Part shown: positions 44,443-52,984 of the stretch, one piece after another
How the letters are laid out: every line of letters begins with the position of its first letter
How positions within the stretch are numbered: the first letter of the stretch is position 1
Source: Blakeslea trispora
Lineage: Eukaryota > Mucoromycota > Mucoromycetes > Mucorales > Choanephoraceae
Direction: 5' to 3'
DNA: 52,984 nt
Assembly: GCA_025331445.1 (NCBI GenBank)
Contig: JAIWNE010000162.1
Location: forward strand, 1 to 52,984
The notes under the pieces: model-generated
The model's input: only the letters and a program-made list of their open reading frames with translations
Databases searched by the model: none
Told to the model about the DNA's origin: nothing
Made by a program: the position numbers and the translations under genes

Positions 44443-44450
44443 TATAAAAG
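44443..44450 (+). promoter_or_regulatory. TATA box of the CACTA transposase gene
   Basis: TATAAAAG lies 69 bp upstream of the chosen ATG (44512). The convergent gene has the same octamer 68 bp upstream of its ATG. Confidence 0.7.
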
Positions 44451-44511
44451 ACTCACAGAAAAACAAAATAAAACTACTATCCATCTCACATTCTATTTGA
44501 TTTACCTTAAA

Positions 44512-47500
44512 ATGCCTGCTATGCCTACTAGAAACACTTTGATCTACTGTTTTTGTGACATCTGCAAAATCAGACCTGAAGAGGCCAAGTTCATCAAGCC
44601 TTCTACCCATCGTTCTCATAAAATTCACAACAAGTATGATAAGATGCCCTATCAACAATGGCTTGAAATTAACAGTAAGTGATCTATCTCTGATTCAGTC
44701 AATTCACATTTAATTCTAATTCTTTACCTCTCAATCCATAGAGAACTCAATCAACAGACGTACTCCTCATTTCCTTAATCCAACAACTGAATTGGCTGAA
44801 CAACCATCAAACTCTGGTAAATTTGTTAAACTGTGATGTCTGCATAAAGAGAAAGAACTGACAAAGTTATATTCAATAGATCCAATGCAAATCGATGAAG
44901 TTGAAGAACCTGTCAATGCTTCTACTGTGCCTGAGCCTGTAACTGCAACTGAGCCTGAGCCTGCAACTTCAACTGAGTCCGAGCCTGAGCCTGAGCCTGC
45001 TACACCTTCTGAATTTGATCTTCTATGTAAGTAATTCTATAACAGCTGTTTTAGTACAAGTAGTCTAATACCAACTCGTTTCTTTTCTCAACTTAGCTGA
45101 TAAACTTCCTCAAAGCCCTTCTTCCAAGATCCTCTTTCAGCTGGTTACTGACATGTTCAACAACAGTACTCCTCGCAACCAGATCGAAAAATACATGCAA
45201 GATCTTAACAGTTTGTTGGAAATCCAAAACGATGTATTCCGCTTTCCAAGAACATTGGCAACGTTCTTGAAAAGAAGCCAGCTTTTCAAACTGAGTAATG
45301 ATGGTATTAAGTACTATAATGTTTGTACCAGCTTGTCGTATTTGGGCATATACAGAAGCCAGAACGACTTATAATCGGAAATTCAATTAGTCATCATCAA
45401 AGGTTATTTTGACAGATAATGTCAAAATAACAACAAATCAAATAATGTTCACAAAGTTGGAAAAGTAAAATTATTTCAGATATTACCAGAGGTAATCCTG
45501 AAATCAAACATCTAACAAGCATTGGTAAAAAGCGATGATATGATATATAAAGCGTTCAATGTGCCTAGCTAACACATTGAAAGCATGATCAGATTTATAT
45601 TCATTGACTCTCTTTTCATCAATACTTGAAATGGCTATATGACATGACACATGTGATAGCAAGATGGCTGCATAGGCGTTATAATACCAAGGTAGCAGCA
45701 TCTAACAAAACAAGCAATGATTCTAGAGATTTCATTATAAGAAAAGACTAAATCATTACTTGGATAAAGATAGTTCTGAGACATAATTACAAAGGGCTTG
45801 TCTATCGTTATCACCTAATCTAAACTGATCTTAACATCCAACGAAACAAGTGAACAAGTATGAAACAGTTATGCCTGATATATTGAAACACTAATCAAGA
45901 TTAAACATATCTTGTCGAGCATAATTATTATCTCTCCAAGATATAAATCAAGTAAACAATATATCTCCACCTTATTCAAGGCGGGGGATAAAATCTGGCT
46001 ACAGCCATCTTTCCATTAAGGTGACCAGTCATCCTAGTAGGAAAACTGCTCATACAGATAAAATTATAACGGAGTGATTGATTGAAACCGAGATAGAAAT
46101 AATATATAAACACAACATGGACTTGCAGTAGAATTAGTTCCCTCTCTTTCTTTTTAATAAAAAAATCGAGTTCCCTCTCATTGAATCTATTTGAGACTGC
46201 AAATATCACACAGCTGTCACCATCTCTACGAACAAAAGAACCAGCCTGGAGGCGAGGATATTGTTTGCAATCAAGACTTACAAAATGCAGTATTCAAGCC
46301 AAATAAGTCCGAAAGATACTGTACAGGCAAAATATATGATTATGATTACACAAGAGAGGTTGCAAGACTTGTGCCTCAAAAAGAGTATCTATACTGCTCA
46401 ATCATTTCCACACTCAAAAAGTTCTTTCTGCGCCAAGGTTTTGCTGACCAGATCAACGAATGGAGAAGACGTGAGACTGTTCCTGGCTACATGCTTGACA
46501 TTTACGATGGTACTGGTTTCGCTGAGTTCAAGGCATTTCCAAACGACCCTCTTCCTTTCGCTTTCCTCGGTAACTACAACCTGCTCCTCACTTTAAACGT
46601 TGACTGGTTTGGTCCATTTAGTGCTCATTATAGTGTAGGGTGCATATACCTCACTATCCAAAACCTTCCTAAAGCCAACGGCCGTGACCTCAAGAAAAAT
46701 ATGATACTCGTAGGAGTCATTCCTGGTCCTAAAGAACCTCCTACTACCGCGTTCAACCATTACCTGAAGCCATTGGTGGATGAGTTGCTCGTGTTGCTGA
46801 ATGGTGTAGAGATGACGATGGTGATGAAAGATGGCTCGGTTGTTAAGAACAATGTAAGGGCGTGCTTGGCCACAATCTGCTCGGATCTTCCAGCAACAAA
46901 AAAGCTAGCAAGTAGTATGTCCTTTAACAGTAATTTCGATTGTCACTTGTGCCATACGCAGTTTCCCCGTTTTGCAGAACCTGGCAACCAAAGAAATTAT
47001 TGCAATTGGAATTGTGACAGTTGGAGAAGAAGAACCAATGAAGAAACAAGGGCTAGCTCAAGAGCTTGGAAGAAGGCTGAAACGGCAAAGAAAAGAAAGG
47101 AGTTAGAGCAAGAAAGTGGTGTTCGTTTTTCGGTGCTTTTCAAGTTACCTTACTTTTCTTACGACTTGTTGGCTATTGAGCCTATGTATGTTCTGTACTT
47201 AGGTGCTGCAAAAACTGCTTTAATCAAAATGATGCCGGAAGATGCTTATCTGAAGGTTCAAAAGATCATGCAATATCATATGGATTTCAATCCCCAAGCT
47301 CCTGGCAATCCTATGTCAAAAAAGATTACAAAAACTGGGTTCCCATATGTCAAAGCAGTCGAATTCAAAGACTTTATGACCTCTATGGCCCATGCTCTCC
47401 TTTGTCCTCCCACTCTTGATGCCTCTGTTTACATGCACATGATGGAGTTGATCCATGCTTTCCGAATCCTTGATTCTGGTGTTATAAAAATTTCCGACAT

Positions 47501-47788
47501 TGATGTAGCTCACACTCATCTCTTAGACTTTGCCAAAAAATATGAACTTGCCTACGGCTCTGAATCTGTCCCGCCCAACTTTCATTTTATGCTGCATCTC
47601 CGCGACTGTATGCGTAAATGGGTCCAGTCTCTTGCTTTTGGGCTTTCAACTTTGAAAGAAACAACCTCTTTCTTAAAAATGTAAAAACAAATCACAAGCA
47701 TGGTTTTGAAAAAACATACATGCGTAAAATGCAGGCAATCATTTTCTCTAACGATGCTGGCATCACCTCCTTAGATGAGCTTTCTTAG
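44512..47788 (+). pseudogene. CACTA transposase (tnp2/Transposase_21 type), interrupted
   Basis: Exon 1 is 44512-44674, with C-x-C-x2-C in YCFCDICKIRP. Introns at 44675-44741, 44817-44879 and 45027-45096 are all GT-AG and keep the frame. Exon 3 (44880-45026) encodes an acidic Glu-Pro repeat. Exon 4 starts at 45097 and is cut at 45333 by a solo LTR, resuming at 46216 in the CHHLYEQK segment. Conserved tnp2 blocks follow: RQGFADQINEWR, LLLTLNVDWFGPF, NMILVGVIPGPKEP, the C-x2-C...C motif in CHLCHTQF, FSYDLLAIEPMYVLYLG and a late MELIHAFRIL segment. A single missing base near 47640 shifts the last 50 codons (FERNNLFLKNVKTNHKHG) to a stop at 47786-47788. The gene would be the autonomous transposase but is inactive here through the LTR and the frameshift. 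The apparent start at 46191 lies inside the LTR and is spurious. Confidence 0.85.
45334..46210 (+). repeat. Solo LTR, 877 bp, with 5-bp target duplication
   Basis: The insert starts TGTCGTATTTG and ends ATCACA, the TG...CA signature of an LTR. It is flanked by CAGCT at 45329-45333 and again at 46211-46215. Removing the insert and one CAGCT restores the transposase frame exactly, which confirms both ends. A TATATAA box near 46106 and an AATAAAA near 46155 suggest plus orientation. No internal retroviral genes are present, so it is a solo LTR left after recombination. It does not resemble the LTR at 42774-43484. Confidence 0.88.
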
Positions 47789-48399
47789 TCGTTTTTTCTT
47801 CTTTTATTATTATCAATCTACATATACTTATCAATATCATTAAAAAAATTTAGAATAAAAACAAAAAAAAACTTAACATATTTGCTTACATTATTATCAC
47901 GTTTATTTTCTACTGCCTATGCATACCAAGTTTATGGTTGATTTACTACGCGTAGTTTATGGTTTGTCATGCCTGTTGAAGATGCAACATGAAAGAGAAG
48001 CTAATACATAAAAAAGAGAAAACAAAAAAGCCAAAAGAAACCAGACTAAAACTAAACTTCCGCTTCAAATTTAAACAGAGTGTGATACGTTCTTACCATT
48101 TTTGGTTTATATTTTGTTTGTTGAAATTGTCTTTTGCCTGTAACGTAACAGTGTTGGCATAATGTTATACACCAATAAATGCGAGATTTGGAAATCTACC
48201 AATAGCTTTCAGCCCTATCTCAATCGCATCAGTTAAAGTTTTAGAGTTTTTCGAATGGTAGTGCCAAAAGAGGGTTGTGTCACCATGCTGGTAATCAATT
48301 GATAGTATCCAACTAAATCAAGACATTTAGAGCATCAATCATATTCATTTGTTTTTTATTAGAAATACTTTTCTTTCATATACATCAAACAACTACGAA
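47789..48399. other. No gene seen; spacer inside the CACTA element
   Basis: About 610 bp of AT-rich sequence between the transposase stop and the next ORF. There are no clear splice sites that would join the two, and no TATAAAAG box. Confidence 0.5.
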
Positions 48400-49143
48400 A
48401 TGAGCCAAACTACAGAAAACAACAACAACAATATCATTCAAACAAGTGAGAATTTGTTGCAAGATCAGGGTATCATAGGACCTGGTATTTCCTTATTCAT
48501 TAGGGGACATGATCAAGTATTCACAAAAAGGTGGAAATCCTATGGGCTTTGAATCCATGACCAGGGACGGTAGAGTGCCTCTCACTTGGGCCCGAGGGGC
48601 TCCTAAGCACTTGAAACCAGAACACTTTCAATGTTTGGTTGAATATTACGGAAGACAATACAGTACACCGATTGTCGTTATCAACAATGTTAAAAAATTC
48701 AAAAAGATTGATGTGCTTGGATCCACTTACAGTTCTAGACTAACAGGAAGCAATGTTGGCATCGATTTCAATGCCTTTCGCCAGGATGATTTCGAAAACG
48801 ATGATTTGGAAGGTGTCAATATAACAGACACTACCGAGCATCTGCGTGCTGGATCAGTCGATTACTTTCTTTGTCATCAGGCACAGTTTACTGATAGCAA
48901 TGGCAAAACATGCTACTTGAACCATTACTTTGCTTTCGTTCACTGGTTAAGAATCCTCGTACCGGTAAAGAAGATTTATCTCAGTACACTGGACCTTATA
49001 TGCGTCCTTTTCGGTGTGAATACGAAAATGTTAGTTCTTATTCAATTTTGCCAGTGCAAAAAATGAATTCACTAGTTCACATGTTGAATACACCTTTCAC
49101 AGATATCACTGTCGTTGTTGATTTACCAAATAAAATTATGTAA
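48400..49143 (+). pseudogene. CACTA transposase C-terminal region, separate ORF
   Basis: ATG at 48400 (MSQTTENNNNNIIQTSENLL) leads to QDQG, then either a very short intron (34 nt, 48470-48503) or a frameshift, and on through GFESMTRDGRVPLTWARGAP. HFQCLVEYYGRQYSTPIVV and DYFLCHQAQFTDSNGKTCYL follow. A one-base deletion near 48950 moves the rest to another frame, with PYMRPFRCEYENVSSYSILP, and the stop is at 49141-49143. The distal segment resembles the C-terminal domain that in related fungal CACTA proteins follows the catalytic region. Here it is apart by 611 bp. Whether that is natural or results from decay is unclear. Confidence 0.6.
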
Positions 49144-49200
49144 CAAACAAAGGATGATTTTTTTTACAAAGTATTTATTACAACAGATTTAAGAAAAGGC

Positions 49201-50350
49201 TTAAACAGAATTATTATCAATAGCCCATGTTGGCAAAGCAGCAAGTGTTTCGGAAGTAATGGTGTGTGATTCCTTCCGAATTCTTGAACCAATCTTGGTA
49301 GGTATAAATCGACGGTTTCTGGCTTTTGTGTTGGCGTTGCGAATTGCATCCAACTCATCAAAAAACTCGTCACACTATTTAAGCAAATTAGTTATTTTAT
49401 TCACAATAGTTTGTTGTAGTCTACTAACCTTTTCTGTTCTGTATTTTGGAGTCTTTCTTAATCTTACTTCTTCACCATCAGCATCTAACTCATCCTCTTG
49501 GTCGGAAATCATTTCTGGAACGAGTACTGAAGTGCACTCGGCATCCGTTCCATAGTAACCTTGAAGACGATGCTTGAAATTGCTGTACGTGTTTCTTCTT
49601 CTCTTCAAGATCTGTTTATCGAAATATTGTTGTTAGCGATTGCGAAACATGAGAACTTGTAATCAAAATATCTTACTTGTGATTTGCGAGTCGCATAACT
49701 ATTCTTTCTTTGGATTTCTTCTCTAGCTTCTTCTGGCAAATCCTTCTTCTTTTTTTCGTCACGAAGGCTGTTGAAGCGTTTGCCAAGGACATACTTGACA
49801 AAGTTTGCTCTGTCTGTAGAGCTCCAGACTTTATCACGAAGAATAATAAAGTACGTGTGATGTACCTCAAAATTGCTGATGATTGTCTTCACTTATTGTC
49901 CATTGTAAGGACCATTGATTAGTGTCTCATCTAGTCTCCAGCCATCTTCGCCGAGCTGTTCTCTTTCAATATCGATTATAAGACACTAAATAGAAACGAT
50001 GAGTAAAGCCGAAAGAATAGATTATGAATAGTACTAACACGGAGTATCTTTAAATCGTCTTTAGTGCCAGGGAATCGAAACTTGTTATTATTGGCAGTCG
50101 AGTTGGTAGTAAATTTCTCATTCAAGTCACTCAGCTGGCGAGATAGCTGGTTGTTCTTGGCCTCGACACTTTGAAGCTGCTGATTGGTGTTAGCAAGGGC
50201 TCGCTTCAACTCTTGTACTTCTCTGTTGATGGCCGTATTGTTCTGACGAGGAGTAGAGACAGTACCGCTGATGCTGACAGCGTTAGGTACAGGAATGGGA
50301 ACAGCAACGGCGTTAGTGTTGGTGTTGTTGGAAGTGGTAGTGTAAAACAT
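49201..50350 (-). pseudogene. CACTA accessory gene, four exons, function unknown
   Basis: From ATG at 50350 exon 1 (to 50039) encodes MFYTTTSNNTNTNAVAVPIP and a coiled-coil-like stretch, REVQELKRALANTNQQLQSV, rich in Asn and Gln. Introns at 49986-50038, 49612-49676 and 49375-49428 are GT-AG, 53-65 nt, and all phase 0. Exon 2 has an in-frame TAA at 49893-49895. Exon 3 encodes ILKRRRNTYSNFKHRLQGYY and an acidic patch. Exon 4 encodes CDEFFDELDAIRNANTKARN and ends at 49201. Without the stop the product would be about 325 residues. It lies convergent with the transposase, 57 bp from its last ORF. The position of a coiled-coil, basic protein beside the transposase suggests a DNA-binding partner, as TnpA is in plant CACTA elements; that is inference only. 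Confidence 0.6.
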
Positions 50351-50410
50351 GTTTGAATTATATAGAAATGATGATAAAGACAATCAACAAAATGAAATCA
50401 GGCACAAAAT

Positions 50411-50418
50411 CTTTTATA
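50411..50418 (-). promoter_or_regulatory. TATA box of the CACTA accessory gene
   Basis: TATAAAAG read on the minus strand, 68 bp upstream of the ATG at 50350. Octamer and spacing match the transposase promoter. Confidence 0.7.
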
Positions 50419-51139
50419 CTGTCAGCATTAGATACTTTGATTTGAATTAATTTGACACAATTGGAATTTGAATAAAACTTGGTTTAAACACCAAGTGGCT
50501 CAGGACAAAACATTTAAATCGTTAAAAACCAATTAAAATTTTTTTTAGTTTCTTTTTTCTTTCGTTCTTTCTTTAAACTATTTATGAGTGGTTCATGATA
50601 TGTATCTATTACTAAAAATAAAAAAGAAAACAATTATTAATATGAATTACTGTATAGTATTACCGTGCAAGTATCAAGTTCTCGTTGTTGTTACTTTTCG
50701 CAAAAAGGTGAATGATAGAATCTTCTCATTGAAACGAAGCTAACGCTTTTCTTTTGATAGTCATAACTAGTTACCTTGCCCTTCTTAAAGTGTGTGTAAA
50801 GAAAGCCCAAATCCTTTGATACTCTCAAATTGTAAGTAAACATAAAAAAATAAGATGCAACTGAATAAGCTCGATCTAATTTTGCATTTGATGTATTTTG
50901 TAGATGTTCTATCTGATGGACTCTTACTGCGAAGGCTGATGTTTATCATAATGAAAAGGTAAATGATTTCTAACATTTGCGTTTGCAATCGATTCTAATA
51001 ACCCTTTCTTTTTATTTCACTGTAGTTCTTTTTCTTTTGCAAAGATCGTCTAATGGCCTCAAGAAAAGATACAAACTGCTTCTGTCTTGTTCTGGTTCCC
51101 TGACTGAATAATAAGCGTATAGCTCTGAAAACAACGGTT
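50419..51139. other. No gene seen
   Basis: AT-rich sequence between the accessory gene promoter and a short hydrophobic ORF. No recognisable coding motif. Confidence 0.45.
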
Positions 51140-51421
51140 CTAAAGGTAAGCACAAAATATGAATACTGCAATACCCAAGGCTAGGTAAAGAGGTACAAAT
51201 GAGTACGGGGGACCCAGTATATTGAGCATTGGATTAGCCAATGATATATGGACACAAATCCTATAGATAGATTGTATATAGTAATAATTGATTATGAATA
51301 AACCAATTATATAAAAGAATTTAAAAAAGCCTTCCGTAATATATTTTAACCGAGTACGAAAAGAGTAGTAACGAAAGCATACTAGCCAATAAAGAAAAGC
51401 AACAACTGCCAAATAGAGCAT
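51140..51421 (-). CDS. Possible small membrane protein, unidentified
   Basis: A 93-codon frame starts MLYLAVVAFLYWLVCFRYYS and has about three hydrophobic stretches that could span a membrane: residues about 3-17, 35-48 and 71-91. A short polar part (RTRLKYITEG) lies between the first two. It sits inside the CACTA element upstream of the right subterminal repeats, on the minus strand. I do not recognise a family. AT-rich sequence easily yields hydrophobic frames, so it may be chance or a fragment of a captured gene. Confidence 0.2.
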   Translation of the reverse strand: MLYLAVVAFLYWLVCFRYYSFRTRLKYITEGFFKFFYIIGLFIINYYYIQSIYRICVHISLANPMLNILGPPYSFVPLYLALGIAVFIFCAYL

Positions 51422-51595
51422 ACATCTTTAAACTAAGGTCAAATAGCAAAGGAGTGTAATTGAAATAATTGTGTAATAATGTAACGTGAGAGATCCTATG
51501 GGAGTAAAGGAATGTAAAGACCGAAAGAAGTACAAGAGGTCTCTTTAAACCAATGGTATTAAGGGTATTTTAATCAAGAAAGCAAATAAGATCAA

Positions 51596-51864
51596 AGGAT
51601 TGCCCTTTAACCGACATGCATTATCTGTCAGTTAAAAGCCTAAAACACCCTTTAACGGGCATAAATTTCCTGTCAGTTAAAAGTCTAAAACACCCTTTAA
51701 CCGACAATTTTTAAGCAGCGAAAAAATTGTCGGTTAAAGGCCTAATAAACCCTTAAACCGATTAGTCTGTGTTTTGTCTTTTTCTGTCGTTAACCGACAA
51801 AGTCGGTTAAATATCCCAAACAGGGTTTTTCAGATATAAAACAGACAAGCTTTTACCCGTAGTG
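51596..51864 (-). repeat. Right CACTA terminus and subterminal repeats
   Basis: About nine copies of the motif ctttaaccgaca or its complement tgtcggttaaag, some degenerate (tgtcagttaaaag), lie between about 51600 and 51820, ahead of the terminal GTAGTG at 51859-51864. The same core occurs near the left end. Clusters of this kind bind the element's own protein in plant CACTA transposons. Confidence 0.88.
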
Positions 51865-51919
51865 ACTAAAGTCGAGCTTTTGAGCCAATAAGATCACTGG
51901 AAAAGCTTGACGTAGTCAA

Positions 51920-52000
51920 CTGTATTTTGATAATAAGTCTTTGATCTTTATTTTCTTTCTTATTTATCTTTTACCTGTATTTTGATAATAAGTCTTTGAT
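51920..52000 (+). repeat. 26-bp direct repeat
   Basis: The block ctgtattttgataataagtc (with ctttgat following) occurs at 51920-51945 and 51975-52000. It lies just outside the CACTA element. Confidence 0.9.
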
Positions 52001-52099
52001 AAAGAACTTATAATTATCCAAAATACGGTCTTTTATACTTTTCTATTCTATACTAAATATCTATACTATTTCAAATAAAGCAACAATCAATTACACGCT

Positions 52100-52405
52100 T
52101 CAACTTGATTGATCCTTATGTCTTGACGAATGTAATAACGAGCTGACTTTCGCTAAAGGCAACTTCCTTATACGTAACGAGTTTAGTTTGATCTTCTTTC
52201 TTCTTTTGTTCAATATTTGAGGTTTAAACCTTCTCTTATTTGGATTATACAAATGCGGAAGGTTGTATTCAACCTCGATTGGCTGTTTACGCTTGTCAGT
52301 ACTAGTATTGGTGACATTTTGATACGTACTGTGAAATATTAAAATTATCGTAACAATTCTTTTGCCGGACAATTGCCGGACTTTTACCGGAGAGTAATAC
52401 GTCAT
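52100..52405 (-). CDS. Basic ORF of unknown function
   Basis: A 101-codon frame, MTYYSPVKVRQLSGKRIVTI onward, has a very basic second half (NKRRFKPQILNKRRKKIKLN). No domain is recognised. It has an ATG but no evident TATA box, and it may be a remnant of another repeat. The flank to the window end shows nothing further. Confidence 0.2.
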   Translation of the reverse strand: MTYYSPVKVRQLSGKRIVTIILIFHSTYQNVTNTSTDKRKQPIEVEYNLPHLYNPNKRRFKPQILNKRRKKIKLNSLRIRKLPLAKVSSLLHSSRHKDQSS

Positions 52406-52984
52406 TCGGACAAATTACATAAGAAATAATCTTGAGATCATAAAAAATAACTTAGAAATGAAATTGAAATAAAGAAGCTTTTAATTGTTAATTGATATTA
52501 AATATAATATTGACAGTTATACATTCTAAATCGAAGATTTGCACCTAATTGAATTGAGAATTGAACGGAATTAGGAAGAAACAGATCAGAACAGAAATTG
52601 GAATTGAATCAGAACCTTAGAATCAACTTCTTTATTATACAACGTATCATACAACAATAATACAACCAAAAGTACCTGTCTCGGCTATTTGAACTTGTAT
52701 TATATATTATCAGCTACAACCATATCTCACACTCAAGCACCGTAAACGTATCAATTTTGACATGTGGTGTAATAGTATCAGACTCAACAGTGCAAATTCA
52801 GCTGAAGTCACGTGATTTAGTGCTGACGTCGACAGAAGTATAAGAGTAGTTTTATTTTTGAAATAATAAACTGGGGCTTCTTTCCTATACATTTATTTTA
52901 TATCTAAGAGTTAAAAAGACAAAGCATCACTAAAGCTATACTAGTTAATCAAGGCTCAGACTTTCACGGCTACAGCGGAAACGT
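52406..52984. other. No gene seen
   Basis: AT-rich sequence with short imperfect aattgaa repeats near 52550-52610 and a cacgtga box near 52808. No coding region or structural RNA recognised. Confidence 0.4.

Larger units (their letters stand above)
43679..51864 (+). mobile_element. CACTA (EnSpm) DNA transposon, 8186 bp
   Basis: The left terminus is CACTACAGGGAAA at 43679 and the right terminus is its near inverted copy, CACTACGGGTAAA read from 51864. Both are flanked by ACT (43676-43678 and 51865-51867), a 3-bp target duplication typical of this superfamily. Subterminal repeats with a GTCGGTTAAAGG core lie in both orientations near both ends. Inside are a tnp2-type transposase gene, a detached C-terminal ORF and a convergent gene of unknown function. 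A solo LTR has landed in the transposase gene. Without the LTR and one duplicated target site the element would be 7304 bp. Confidence 0.92.

Noticed and set aside
46191..46215. Start of the 497-codon CACTA ORF at 46191
   Set aside because: The first codon is TTG and lies inside the solo LTR. The true gene starts at 44512 and enters this region only after the LTR.

Overview
The window looks like a repeat-dense, AT-rich stretch of an early-diverging filamentous fungus, most likely Mucoromycota. The evidence is the set of short GT-AG introns (about 50-75 nt), a eukaryotic tRNA-Glu(UUC) gene, TATA and CCAAT promoter elements, and the mix of Helitron, SWIM-type MULE, CACTA and Ty3/Gypsy relics. 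Apart from the tRNA and one decayed CCCH zinc-finger gene, almost everything recognisable is mobile DNA, nearly all of it broken by stops and frameshifts. The species is inference.

Layout. (1) 1-7094: a head-to-tail array of a noncoding unit of 3005 bp (one partial, two full copies). (2) 7095-32947: a 25.9-kb nested segment bounded by an inverted repeat whose outer 89 bp are identical at the two ends. It holds a MULE with its own TIRs, an old Helitron relic, a CCCH zinc-finger pseudogene with promoter and introns, and three same-strand pieces (N-terminal, middle, C-terminal) of one DDE transposase. These pieces are separated by a 5.19-kb Helitron with recognisable 5' and 3' ends and by a 6.1-kb block with no recognisable gene. 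(3) 32948-38962: two copies of the same 3-kb unit in inverted orientation, so the 25.9-kb core is flanked by inverted tandem arrays. (4) 38963-about 43484: a Ty3/Gypsy relic truncated at its 5' side (reverse transcriptase, RNase H, integrase, an extra ORF, a probable 3' LTR). (5) 43551-43621: tRNA-Glu. (6) 43679-51864: an 8186-bp CACTA element with CACTAC termini, a 3-bp target duplication (ACT), subterminal repeats, a multi-exon transposase gene split by an 877-bp solo LTR with a 5-bp target duplication, and a convergent five-part gene (four exons plus an internal stop). (7) 51865-52984: unassigned flank.

Reading the nesting gives a relative history. A DDE-transposase element was invaded by the 6.1-kb block and the Helitron, while MULE, older Helitron and a host-like gene lie in the rest of the core. 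The 3-kb arrays are far more alike, within and between the two arms, than the material they enclose, so they have been homogenised or amplified recently. The most unusual system is this core framed by inverted arrays of a noncoding unit that is rich in G-quadruplex, triplet-repeat and splice-signal-like sequence. Whether the arrays are ends of a giant transposon, or amplified around it later, cannot be settled from sequence alone. All domain calls are by eye, without database searches.
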